Position numbers and translations under genes: made by a program. The notes below the pieces were generated by a model. The model was not told where the DNA came from and ran no database searches. It was given only the letters and a program-made list of their open reading frames with translations. This document shows, piece by piece, positions 1 to 10,425 of a stretch of DNA of 64,000 bases. Within the stretch, counting starts at the first letter, position 1. The number at the start of each line of letters is the position of its first letter. This DNA comes from Hordeum vulgare subsp. vulgare (Eukaryota > Streptophyta > Magnoliopsida > Poales > Poaceae): positions 26,333,267-26,397,266 of the forward strand of contig NC_058519.1 of NCBI RefSeq assembly GCF_904849725.1, in the 5' to 3' direction.

Positions 1-2
1 TG

Positions 3-1412
3 ACTGACTGTCACGTGATGATGACGCAGATACTCCTGGTTACCATTAGAGGGATAATGGACAAGCACGTCCGTGGCACGCTTATTGGTTTCTGCAACTT
101 CTTCGACGTTATCTCTCGAAAGTCCATAAGTGTGAAGCAGCTTCGAAGGCTACAGGAAGAGATCGTTGTCATACTATGTGAACTTGAGATGTACTTCCCG
201 CCCGCATTCTTTGACGTCATGGTGCATCTGTGTGTCCACATCATGGACGACATCATAGACCTCGGGCCGACATTCCTTCACAGCATGATGCCGTTCGAGA
301 GGATGAATGGGGTCATCAAAGGATTCGTTCGTAACAAGTCCCGTCCCAAAGGGAGCATCGTCCAAGGGTATCTGACGCATGAGTGCGTCTCCTTTTGCGA
401 GAATTATATAAGCGTTGGAGACCCTGTTGTTGGTTTGCCCGTCAAGAAGCACAATGGGAAGCTCGAAGGAGATGGTCACAACAACGGCCGGAGGGAATTG
501 CACGTGGACTACTCGGAACGACGGAACGACTTTGACAGGGCTAACTTAGTAGTGCTACAACACCTAGATGTGGTAGATGATTATGTGGCACGACACAAAG
601 AAAGCATCGCAAAGAAGTACCGTGATAAGAGGATGCTCAAGACGGACGACGAAGTTACTGTAGAGCACAACGCTACTTTCTTGCGTTGGTTCAAAGATCA
701 AGTTCTTGAAAATCCCCCGAAAAAGGGCAGTTCGGACGGATTGCTCATGCACGCCTTAGCACATGGCCCTACGCCCAAGCTCGCGACCTATCAGTCCTAC
801 GATATCAATGGGTACATGTTCTACACGGAGGCCAAAGACATGGACAGTGATTGGCAGAACTCCGGGGTGACAATCCAATGCGTGACCGACGCCAACGGCA
901 CAACTGAAAGATTCTACGGAAGGGTCGAAGAGATCTGGGAGCTTGACTATGCTGGAATACACGATGCGACGATGTTCCGTGTCAGATGGGCCAAGGACGT
1001 CGTAAGAGAAAACAAGTATTTCACCACCATGTCTATACCCGACGCGAAGAGCACTCCCGTGAACGTTAACATCATTGCCAAAAATGAGCCATGGGTGCAT
1101 GCTAAGCACATGACACAATGCTTCTTCATAACCGACCCCGCCAATCCCAGCCGTGTTGTCGTGAGGAGATCCAAAAGGAGCATCATCGGAATGGATGGAG
1201 TCGCTAACGAGGAAGACTACGACCAATACGGCAACCCGATGAGGGAAGATGATGATGACGATGAAGCATACGTGAAAAGAAGAATCAAGACTACATGGCG
1301 GCGGAAAGATCGTACTCCATGGCTTCGGAAAAGTCACAAGGAGGAGCTCAATTACTCGGCAACGAACAAGAAAGGGAAGAATCTCAATGTGAAACGTCGT
1401 CGACGCAGCTGA
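3..1412 (+). CDS. CACTA (En/Spm) transposase TNPD/TNP2, C-terminal part
   Basis: The reading frame is open from the window edge (the true start lies upstream) to a stop at 1410-1412. About the first 140 residues match the DUF4218 region of plant CACTA transposases, with landmarks such as LEMYFPPAFFDVMVHL, MMPFERMNGVIKGFVRN and a SIVQGYLTHECVSFCENY block. A DUF4216-like region follows (GYMFYTEAKD, YGRVEEIWELDY, VRWAKD, WVHAKHMTQCFF). The tail is basic and acidic. In intact elements this protein cuts and joins the CACTA ends; the catalytic core would be upstream and is not visible. No internal stop or frameshift is seen. A TNPA-like gene follows 440 bp downstream on the same strand, the usual CACTA order. 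The domain names come from family knowledge, not a search. Confidence 0.88.
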   Translation, partial: TDCHVMMTQILLVTIRGIMDKHVRGTLIGFCNFFDVISRKSISVKQLRRLQEEIVVILCELEMYFPPAFFDVMVHLCVHIMDDIIDLGPTFLHSMMPFERMNGVIKGFVRNKSRPKGSIVQGYLTHECVSFCENYISVGDPVVGLPVKKHNGKLEGDGHNNGRRELHVDYSERRNDFDRANLVVLQHLDVVDDYVARHKESIAKKYRDKRMLKTDDEVTVEHNATFLRWFKDQVLENPPKKGSSDGLLMHALAHGPTPKLATYQSYDINGYMFYTEAKDMDSDWQNSGVTIQCVTDANGTTERFYGRVEEIWELDYAGIHDATMFRVRWAKDVVRENKYFTTMSIPDAKSTPVNVNIIAKNEPWVHAKHMTQCFFITDPANPSRVVVRRSKRSIIGMDGVANEEDYDQYGNPMREDDDDDEAYVKRRIKTTWRRKDRTPWLRKSHKEELNYSATNKKGKNLNVKRRRRS

Positions 1413-1853
1413 TCAGAAACCTACATTTATATATTTGTATCTATTTTGTGTACGCACTTAAGTAACCGTTATCGGTCAAATGATATGTTACCACATGCAT
1501 GATTTCGGTGATATTCGCGCATTGGGGGAGAGGGAGACGTCGTCGTCGTCGGGAGAAAAACAAATAATAAAAAGAAAGTAATAAAAATAAATAATAAATA
1601 AACATAATAAAAAGAAAGTAATAAAGAAACATAATAAAAAGAAAATAATAAAGAAACATAATAAAAATAAAGTAATAAAGAAACATAATAAAAAGGAAGT
1701 AATAAAGAAAATAACGTTCCGACTTGTGCTAGAAACTAGGACATATGGAGTACCCGGGATTTGCCGGAAGGGGAATGAATCAACATTCCGACCAAATATA
1801 GGCCCTTTTTTCTCTTCATTATATCTTTTATTTACAATTGTTGCATAGGAAAC
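1413..1853. other. Intergenic spacer between the two CACTA genes
   Basis: AT-rich spacer holding the minisatellite at 1561-1712. The last 140 bp before the ATG at 1854 could be the 5' leader of the second gene. No other gene is seen. Confidence 0.6.
1561..1712 (+). repeat. 27-bp A-rich minisatellite
   Basis: The unit AAACATAATAAAAAGAAAGT plus AATAAAG recurs about four and a half times with a period of 27 bp and a few substitutions per unit. It sits between the TNPD and TNPA-like genes. Read in reverse it yields an artefactual Phe/Leu/Tyr-rich open frame. Confidence 0.85.
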
Positions 1854-4480
1854 ATGTCTACCGACGCCGAAGTCGTGCGTGGTTCTGCTCACTCCGCACA
1901 CCCCGTGGAGGCAGCAAATCACTTTTTCGAATACTTGGACGAACACCAGATGGGGTTGCATGGTGGCGGCAGTGGTCCCAATCCCGATCCCGGCGCCGAC
2001 ACTGGCATCAGCACCGACACCGCCCCCGAGACCGGCAACGATGATGTCGTAGCCGGTAAAGCACCGAAGAAGAAGAGGACACGAAAACCAAACGAGCTTG
2101 GCATCGGAAAAATTGTGGTCACGGAGATTCACCCCTTGAAGTTAGAGCCAACGACACCAGAGGAAGCGCGCAAGTGCTGGGGCAATCAACTTGGATGCAT
2201 CCTCAGGGAAACCACCAACATCAACGACGAGAGGTTGAAGCAGATACCACATATGGAGCACATGCTCCTAAAGAAGTTGCACAATAGGTTCATGTTCCCC
2301 GGCCGGGATGAAAAGGAATATAAAGACCCGTGGAAGGACCCAGCCATGACAAAGATAAACGAGAAGGCGATGGTGATGTTCACCAACGACTTGTCCTCCT
2401 GGAAAGTTCGGGTGAAAAAAGTGGTTGCGAAGAATGAACCGTGGTCCAAGATTCATGCTGATAATCCGACAATAACGGAAGAGGACTTTGCAAAATTCCT
2501 TTTGAATTGCGAAAAAGAAGAGGTCAAGGCAAAGTCGGAGAAAATGAAGGCGCTCCAGGCCAGGAACACGCCTCCCCACCGCCTCGGGAGCCGTGGTTAC
2601 GAGGGGAAGAGGCACATATGGGCCAAGGAGGACGCCGAACGTGAAAGTCTCGGGATCCCAGACCCCTTGGCGGAGTTCACCGACCCGCTGGAGCATGACT
2701 GGATCAGGGCCCGGTACAAGTTGGACAAAGTCAAGAAGATCTTTTACACGGACCCGAACACGAGGGAGTTGACGAGACTTCTGGTAATTGTTATATTACC
2801 ACATTATCATATTAGCTTCCAATCAATTTGACTGTAAGTTTTGTCACATTAGTAAACCATACACGTTCCTTTTGCAGAAAGAGCAGCACCAAAAGGCAGC
2901 CGAAAGCGACGAGTCGTCACAATCGTCGGCGAGGCCCAAGTGGGACACCCCATTCAACCGGGCCCTGAACATACTGAAAAAGGTCCCGGTGGACAAGCCG
3001 CCTTCCTATGGACGTGTGCACGGCGTCGGAGATGACGCCTCGTGGAAGACATGCTACCCCGAGGGGCCAGAGGATAGAAGGAAGAGACCGTTGGTCGTCA
3101 CTCAGGAGAGCATCGACGAGAAGGTCGCGATTGCGGTCAATAAGACCAAAGCTGAGACCAAAGAAGAGTTGGTCGACATAGTAAGTGGGTTGGTCACTCA
3201 CGCGGTGGCCAGCTTGATTCCGGCAATTTTCAGTTGGTCAAAGAGCAATCCAAATGCACGGCCAGAGGAATACCCAATTCCCATCTTTGGCGCGAGCAAA
3301 TCGGCGAACACCAAAGCACCAACACCTACCCAAGCAACCGCAAAAGGTCTTGTTCTTGTTCATAGCAGCCCGATCTCCGTCTGTGGCATGCTCGGCGGGC
3401 CTTCCTCGCTGGCTGAGCTCGACGCCCTCATGGTAATTACGCGTCATACCCTTTTCACCAGCATCTTCCGTTTCAATTGCCTTTCAGATGTTTGATGTCG
3501 CAGACATGTCTCCTCGTATAGGTCGACGACACCCCATGCACGCTACTCTACGACATCAAGGGCCAGAAGGTGGTTGTCGGAAAGGCAACCATCGTGAAGC
3601 CGAAGGACCGCATGTTCCACAACCGACAGATGCCCGATGGCGTCTTCAAGGTTAACGTGGCCAGTGTCTTAGCGGGCTTCGAGGATTTGCCTTCTCCGAT
3701 ACCAGCCGGTGACGACGAGACCCCTACGCTTATTGGCGGATGCAAGAACTGGTTCTTGACTTGGCCGAAGTCTCTTATTCGTCTTGAGGAGCCCAGTATC
3801 ACGCCAACGCCAAGTTCTCAAGAAGGTATGAACACCACCCCACCTACCAAATTACCTGCACCTGTCGTGGCAGATGATGGTAGCGTACGATGCGAGGGAG
3901 AGCCTCCATTAGTGTCAGATCATGTCGCCCCCGCTGTCGAAGAAGCAAATGTTGATGCTGACTCGGAGAGGATGATGATGAGGACATGAACCGGTATTTC
4001 AATACCGCCTATGATGGATTGATGGCTCAGGACACTGAAGACTCAGGCTATGACCGTGGAGATGATGACTTGATGCTGCCTGATTTGCCGGAGCTGGAAC
4101 GTTCTAAGGCGGAATGCAAAAAGTCTCTCTTCAAGCCATCCTCGCGGGAGATGCCTCCAGATGCTCCCTCTACCCAGCAACCCCCCGAGGCCCGTCCACT
4201 GTTTAGCCCGAGGACACTTGGGGTGGTGGTTAGGGAAGGTATGGTGGGCTCACTACCGCCACCCCCCAAGAAGCAAAGGAAGAGACCGACCAAGAGAACT
4301 AAAGGCGCCATAGATGCTTCAAGCAGCCAGCCGCCTCTCAAACCCCTGGTGGTAGACAGAATACCTGTCGAAGGTAAGCCTCGTGTCCACATCGTCACCT
4401 CTGAAACCCCGACAGACCAAGAAGTCGATTTTTTTCAAAACTACTACGTATTTTATAATAAATTCGAAAAGCATATGTGA
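1854..4480 (+). pseudogene. TNPA-like CACTA second protein (plant transposase Ptta/En/Spm family), frameshifted
   Basis: Three exons can be read: 1854-2783, 2878-3432 and 3522 onward, with GT-AG introns (donor at 2784, acceptor ending 2877; donor at 3433, acceptor ending 3521). The start ATG at 1854 is the first in the frame. Exon 1 encodes a KKKRTRKP basic patch and the region PHRLGSRGYEGKRHIWAKED that recalls the Transposase_24 (Ptta/En/Spm) family, which in En/Spm binds subterminal repeats. Near 3966-3985 the frame ends in TGA after a GATGATGATGAGG stretch, but the protein continues one base out of phase as an acidic then proline-rich tail to 4480, so a single-base indel has broken the gene. 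The final residues run into the left arm of the inverted repeat at 4430, so the original C terminus may be lost. Confidence 0.72.
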
Positions 4481-6033
4481 TTTTTTTTAAATGTCAAAAC
4501 TAGCACCCCCGTCAGCCTCTGATGGGCCGACGGAGGACCTGTTGGCCCGTGGGAGAACGAAGTGGGCCTGTCGGCCTGCGGGTGGCCGAAGAGCCACCTG
4601 TCAGCGTGCGGTTGGCCAAAGAGGGCCCGTCGGCCTCCAGGAGGCCGAAGAGTGTCAGGGTCACAAAACGTGATTAAGATGGCCTCAAATGAAAAGAATT
4701 ATCAACATGAAAAATCTTCGTCTCGTCAAAACGGTTGATTTTGATATAAAATTCGTCTTAATCCGAGGTCGTATGGGACCTGTAGAGCCAAAACAAGATC
4801 ACGGACAAAAGCTGTAGAGTTACTTCGGACAGACCGAATGGATGTCAGAAAATTTGTCACGGAGCACCCGGTACACTCGGTGAGACTGTGTGGAATACAG
4901 AAAAGTACACAAGTTTGGTCATGTTCACTCGGAGCACAAAGAGAAGCACGAAGCATCGAAACAAATTTCAGCCAATGTGAACAATAGTTTACAACTCTGT
5001 AGGCAAAAACAACAAAAATAATATTACGATAGTATGTTTTACTTTTGTGTCTTGCCTAGTCCATCATCAACAATGTAGCCACCACTCATATTCATAGTAA
5101 CATCATCCTGATTGTATGAGAAACTAACAAGCACGTCTAGAAACAGTGCAGCAAAATGTATGTACAATGAAAGCACCCATGAGAAGAGATGCAATGAAGC
5201 ACACACCAACATAGGTCAAAAAATAAAATTCTCCAAAAGAATCAAAATGTCAGTACAATTTACCAAGATAAGCAACACAACATTATTTGAAGCATACTTT
5301 AATGTTCGTTGAAACATACTCTAGTGACGGCTCAAGCAAAAGTTCATTGCCATAGTAACATGTGTGAGAAACAATAATATATAGTTCATGTCTGTTGGTG
5401 TCTATATTGTGAGCCCGAAGAGTCCCATGGAGAGCAGCGACACTATCACAACGAGGGAACGACGCCCTTGAACTTGAACAACCTAGTGTTTGTGTTGCTA
5501 GTTTGCTTCCAAAATGATGACAAAACATTGGACACTCAAGATGCTCGATCTCATGTTACACTCCATGCCCACACGGTCTCACCGAGTGTATCGGGTGTCC
5601 CGTGACAAATTTTCTGACATTCATTCGGTCTGTCCGAAGTAACTCTAGAGCTTATGTTCCTGATCTTGTTTTGACTCTACAGGTCCCATACGACTTCTGA
5701 TTAAGATAATTTGTATATCAAAATCAATCGATTCGACGAGACGAAGATTGTTCATGTTGATAACTTTTTATTTGAGGCCATCTTAATCACGTTTTGTGCC
5801 CCTGACACTCTTCGGCCTCCTCGAGGCCGACGGTCCCTCTTCGGCCAACCGCAGGCCGACAGGTGGCTCTTCGGCCACCTGCAGGCCGACGGGCTCACTT
5901 TGGCCTCCCACAGGCCGACACGTCCCCCGTCGGTCCATCAGAGGCCGACGGGGTGCTAGTTTTGAAATTTTTTAAAAAGCACGTATGCTTTTCGAATTTA
6001 TTATAAAATACGTAGTAGTTTTGAAAAAAAATC
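4430..6033. repeat. Long inverted repeat with GGCCGA palindromes
   Basis: The left arm (4430-4893) and right arm (5570-6033) are imperfect reverse complements over about 465 bp, separated by a 676-bp unique loop. The arms begin in GATTTTTTTCAAAACTACTACG and contain arrays of short palindromes of the form TCGGCCTNNNAGGCCGA, typical of CACTA subterminal DNA. RNA from it would fold into a long hairpin. It could be a separate non-autonomous element in the CACTA 3' region or a rearranged CACTA terminus. No convincing target-site duplication was found at its edges. Confidence 0.85.
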
Positions 6034-6094
6034 GCTTGAAGTCCATCCGCCAGCCGTCGCCCATGTACACTTTTACCTAAATGAAAAGCAGCAC
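6034..6094 (-). pseudogene. Captured fragment of a PI-PLC gene (intron end plus start of C2-region exon)
   Basis: On the minus strand, 6094-6034 matches 27866-27806 of the PLC gene in this window with 3 substitutions in 60 bp. The match covers about 16 bp of intron 6, a retained AG splice acceptor (TAG here, CAG in the gene) and the first 43 bp of exon 7. The encoded peptide [14 protein letters not shown] is identical because both exon differences are silent. The match begins exactly at the outer edge of the inverted repeat at 6033/6034. Sequence beyond 6095 does not resemble the PLC intron, so the donor may have been another PLC copy. Confidence 0.85.
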
Positions 6095-6295
6095 TTCATT
6101 TCTACCAGTTAGAAATGTACACTTTACAAAGCCGTTACATGAAAGCACAGGAGAAAAGGAGCAACATGACGGCAGGATGAGTGTGCTGGCAGAATGCTTC
6201 ACGCAGCACAAGTTACCGGTTACAAATTCAAATGCAGATACTTCACACACAACCGTAAGATGTCTTAGGAAAGCAACTTATCTCTATCCAAAGCC
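6095..6295. other. Unassigned sequence next to the PLC fragment
   Basis: No gene or repeat is recognised. It may be intron sequence of the donor PLC copy, carried along with the fragment, but the PLC gene here has nothing similar. Confidence 0.3.
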
Positions 6296-7545
6296 TAAGG
6301 GGCGGCAAAAATTCGTGTTTTGACCCTTTGGGTCAACTTTAGCCGGATCTAACCCCCGTTGGAAAAGAAATGGGGTTTTGATCTTTTTACGTGCTGTCGG
6401 AGGCTTCCTCGGTAGCCTACCGCACCCTACTGTCATGGACACCGGCGGTAAGGCGATGGACGATCGTCTACCAACCGCTGACCTGGCAAAGGGCCTACCA
6501 CCGACAATAGGGCACTGGGGTGGATAAGGTGGAGGGGTGAATGGGTGGGGGCCCAACCACCCATTCACCCCAATCATCTTCGTCCCCCGAGCTCAACCCC
6601 ATCTCTCCTCTCTCTTCCCCACACAAACACCCAATCGATCCACTCCATTTGCTTGGGATTTAACCGGTTGATCCGGAGCATTTTCATCACCCAAGGTGAG
6701 TCTCCCACTCCCCTCTTTTTGGTTGGTTCAAATCATCTATTATGGTTGATTTCCTCACTTATTTGCAATTGCTAAAATTATGATGAAATTGATGAATATG
6801 ATGCATTTTTGGTTATGTTTGTGCTTTGGATATGTATTGTGGGCCTAACATTCTTGGGGGTACCTACATCGAGTGCTAGAATTAGTGGTCATGTTAGTGG
6901 ATAGGGGTTAGGGTTTGGATTAGGGTTAGGGTTTGGATTTGGACTATGGATTACATATGACCATGTGTCTTTTCTTGATTGAATGGAATGAATAGAAGTT
7001 ATTTGTTCAATGTGTCCGTAAAGTATGTTGTTTGACTTTATTGTTTCCATTAGTTCTTGGATGGATAGGATCGTAAATGTTCATTATTTGGACAAGGTGG
7101 ATTTTATGAATGGAAATGATGATGAAGGGGAAGAGGCTATGGTTTTTGACACAAGTTCAAGCTTTGATGATCTTCCAATGAAATTGAGAAGCATCTTACA
7201 TTGGAATGACCCAATTGTCGAGGTTAAGCTTATTGGGAGGTATGGTGTTGGATTGGGAGTAAAGTCCCGATTAAAGAGTATGTCCATCACCTCTCAATTG
7301 CATTGTGTTGTGCACAAGGAAAAATTAGACGCATCACAAGACAAGTCACTTAAGATATTTGCCTAAAGGTTGATGCTCCTCCACTCCAAATTGATTTGAA
7401 CCGCAATGTATTCTCTCCAATACATGAAGTTAGTGCGGAGGTGTATGTCCCCAATTCTTCTAGCCAACCACCAAGTAGCCAACCACCAATCAAAGAGGAT
7501 ATCAATGGCATAGCCATAATACTTCGAGATGATGCTATTCCTCTG
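6296..7545 (+). mobile_element. Mutator-like element remnant (5' part)
   Basis: A leader with GGGTCAA-type and GC-rich repeats is followed by a spliced-looking 5' region and the MURA-like frame at 7061. The remnant stops abruptly near 7545, where an unrelated repeat starts. No terminal inverted repeat pair or target duplication could be found, so the outer limits are estimates. Confidence 0.45.
7061..7545 (+). pseudogene. MuDR/MURA-like transposase N-terminal fragment
   Basis: From ATG 7061 the frame reads MDRIVNVHYL, an acidic stretch, SSSFDDLPMKLRSIL, GRYGVGLGVKSRLKSM and SQDKSLKIFA, then meets TAA at 7364-7366. One base out of phase it continues as KVDAPPLQIDLNRNV and a Ser/Pro-rich stretch to about 7540. 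This layout resembles the N-terminal region of plant MuDR-type transposases, upstream of the DDE domain, which is absent. The frameshift and truncation make it non-functional. Family assignment is from memory of similar grass sequences; a host MULE-derived gene is a less likely alternative. Confidence 0.5.
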
Positions 7546-8586
7546 AAAGTGCATTATATCGACTAGAGGGGTTGAATAAGCTATTTTTACAAATTCATCG
7601 CTCAAGAATTACTACTCGAGGACTTTGCTAAGTGGCGAACTACTTGCAGCGGAATAAGTAGTCAGGTGTAAGCATAACATAGCAGTAGCATGGTTGTCAT
7701 GATGAAATGAAACGAACACAATGCACAAGCAGGCTGAAAATAGGATAAGCAAACAACAAACAAGGTGACTGAAGAATTTGAGATGAGGAAATTAAGGAAG
7801 TCCTCACTTAAAGTCTTCAAGCACTAACGATCAATTTCATCAATAAGTATTCGAGAAAATGAAGGGGTTGAGAAAATAGAACCAGGAGCCCGCTGAAGAC
7901 AATGGTTTTATCACCCCAGTTCCAACTGTTGTAACAACCGTATGTATGGTTTGGAGCGGCTTGATATTTAAACGAGAGGACACACAGTCCAAGGACATGC
8001 AGTCCTTACCGTATTCTTCTTGAGTTAAGGTCACACAGACCTCACCCAACACTCGTGGTAAGTCTTCACGGCAGACTTTCAAACCCTCACAAACTCAGTC
8101 ACCCGGCAATCCACAATTTCCTTTTGGATGCTCTAGACCATGACGCCTAACCGTCTGGAAGATACACATTCTTCAAAGGTAACAAGCATTTGTTTCACAT
8201 AGAAACAATCTCTTCAGTGATTCTCAATCACTTTGAGTTTTTTTTTTGGTTTTGGGTTTTGGGTTTTTTCCTCGCTGATGATTTTCTCTCAAAGTCCTCG
8301 AAGGATAGCTTGCTCTCAAATGACAAGTGTCAAGTTCTCTCTTAGAGCAGCCAACCAACTAGTGGTTATGAGGGCGGCTATTTATAGCCAGGGTGCAACC
8401 CGGCATGATAAGACATAAATGCCACCAATTATATGAATGTTATGTGGATAAGATCTTAGGGACAGCTAGCGCACAACACATCAACAGTCGGAACTCTGAA
8501 CTATGAAAGTCCTCGGATCTATCATGTTCCTTACTTGTAGGCAATTCACACTCACGAAATCCTAACTCTTCAGTCAGACCAATTTC
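7546..8586. repeat. Unclassified Triticeae repeat, left part
   Basis: Begins near TGCATTATATCGACTAGAGG and runs without a coding region to the Angela insertion at 8587; the sequence resumes at 17526-17688. An unclassified LTR-type or DNA repeat is the likely identity. No gene is seen. Confidence 0.45.
8582..8586 (+). repeat. Target-site duplication ATTTC (left)
   Basis: ATTTC directly precedes the 5' LTR and is repeated at 17521-17525 directly after the 3' LTR. Confidence 0.97.
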
Positions 8587-10405
8587 TGTTGGAATTATGC
8601 CCTAGAGGCAATAATAAATATAGTTATTATTATAATTCCTGTATCAAGATAATCGTTTATTATCCATGTTATAATTGTATTGAATGAAGACTCATTTACA
8701 TGTGTGGATACATAGACAAAACACTGTCCCTAGCATGCCTCTAGTTGGCTAGCCAGTTGATCAAAGATAGTCAGTGTCTTCTGATTATGAACAAGGTGTT
8801 GTTGCTTGATAACTGGATCACGTCATTAGGAGAATCACGTGATGGACTAGACCCAAACTAATAGACGTAGCATGTTGATCGTGTCATTTTGTTTCTACTG
8901 TTTTCTGCGTGTCAAGTATTTGTTCCTATGACCATGAGATCATATAACTCACTGACACCGGAGGAATACTTTGTGTGTATCAAACGTCGCAACGTAACTG
9001 GGTGACTATAAAGATGCTCTACAGGTATCTCCGAAGGTGTTAGTTGAGTTAGTATGGATCAAGACTGGGATTTGTCACTCCGTGTGACGGAGAGGTATCT
9101 CGGGGCCCACTCGGTAATACAACATCACACACAAGCCTTGCAAGCAATGTGACTTAGTGTAAGTTGCGGGATCTTGTATTACGGAACGAGTAAAGAGACT
9201 CGTCGGTAAACGAGATTGAAATAGGTATGCGGATACTGACGATCGAATCTCGGGCAAGTAACATACCGAAGGACAAAGGGAATGACATACGGGATTATAT
9301 GAATCCTTGGCACTGAGGTTCAAACGATAAGATCTTCGTAGAATATGTAGGATCCAATATGGGCATCCAGGTCCCGCTATTGGATATTGACCGAGGAGTC
9401 TCTCGGGTCATGTCTACATAGTTCTCGAACCCGCAGGGTCTGCACACTTAAGGTTCGACGTTGTTTTATGCGTATTTGAGTTATATGGTTGGTTACCGAA
9501 TGTTGTTCGGAGTCCCGGATGAGATCACGGACGTCACGAGGGTTTCCGGAATGGTCCAGAAACGAAGATTGATATATAGGATGACCTCATTTGATTACCG
9601 GAAGGTTTTCGGAGTTACCGGAAATGTACCGGGAATGACGAATGGGTTTCGGGAGTTCACCGGGGGGGCAACCCACCCCGGGGAAGCCCATAGGCCTTGA
9701 GGGTGGCGCACCAGCCCTTAGTGGGCTGGTGGGACAGCCCAAAAGGGCCCTATGCGCATTGGAAGAAAAATCAAAGAGAAAGAAAAAAAAGGAGGAGGTG
9801 GGAAGGGAAGGAAGGACTCCCACCCACCAAACCAAGTCCAACTCGGCTTGGGGGGCGAGACCTTCCCCCCTTGGCTCGGCCGACCCCATTGGGGCTCCTT
9901 GAGCCCCAAGGCAAGGCCCCCCCTCTCCCACCTATATATACGGAGGTTTTAGGGCTGATTTGAGACGAGTTTTCCACGGCAGCCCGACCACATACCTCCA
10001 CGGTTTTTCCTCTAGATCGCGTTTCTGCGGAGCTCGGGCGGAGCCCTGCTGAGACGATATCATCACCAACCTCTGGAGCGCCGTCACGCTGCCGGAGAAC
10101 TCTTCTGCATCTCCGTCTCTCTTGCTGGATCAAGAAGGCCGAGATCATCGTCGAGCTGTACGTGTGCTGAACGCGGAGGTGCCGTCCGTTCTGTACTATA
10201 TCGTGGGATTGATCGCGGGATTGTTCGCGGGGCGGATCGAGGCACGTGAGGACGTTCCACTACATCAACCGCGTTCACTAACGCTTCTGCTATACGGTCT
10301 ACAAGGGTACGTAGATCACTCATCCCCTCTCATAGATGGACATCACCAGGATAGGTCTTCGTGCGCGTAGGAAAATTTTTGTTTCCCATGCGACGTTCCC
10401 CAACA
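8587..10405 (+). repeat. Angela 5' LTR
   Basis: 1819 bp, TG...CA bounded. A TATA box (CTATATATAC) lies at 9931-9945, followed by the transcribed R/U5 region. Long LTRs near 1.8 kb are typical of this group. Confidence 0.97.
9931..9945 (+). promoter_or_regulatory. LTR TATA box
   Basis: CCTATATATACGG in U3 of the 5' LTR, with an equivalent near 17034-17047 in the 3' LTR. It is the likely core promoter of the element's RNA. Confidence 0.7.
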
Positions 10406-10406
10406 G

Positions 10407-10425
10407 TGGCATCATGAGCTAGGTT
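10407..10425 (+). other. Primer-binding site
   Basis: TGGCATCATGAGCTAGGTTC begins one base after the LTR. It is a variant of the initiator-Met tRNA complement (TGGTATCAGAGC) used by Copia elements. Confidence 0.7.

Noticed and set aside
2..1412. Alternative start at 15 or 18 for the CACTA transposase
   Set aside because: The frame is open to the window edge and residues before it (an SHDCHVMMTQ-like context) belong to the family, so the real start is upstream.
4421..6043. 9-bp target duplication around the long inverted repeat (CAAGAAGTC versus GCTTGAAGTC)
   Set aside because: The match is weak and offset, and the right-hand copy is explained by the PLC fragment, so a Mutator-type insertion is not supported.
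6897..6940. Telomere-like GGGTTAGGGTTTGGATTAGG stretch
   Set aside because: Only a few degenerate TTTAGGG-like units within a transposon leader; such words are common in plant 5' regions and do not indicate a telomere.
9642..9963. Overlapping open frames in the Angela LTRs (also 16566-17067, 35615-36076)
   Set aside because: They lie in noncoding LTR DNA, are GC- or purine-rich, and change frame between LTR copies.
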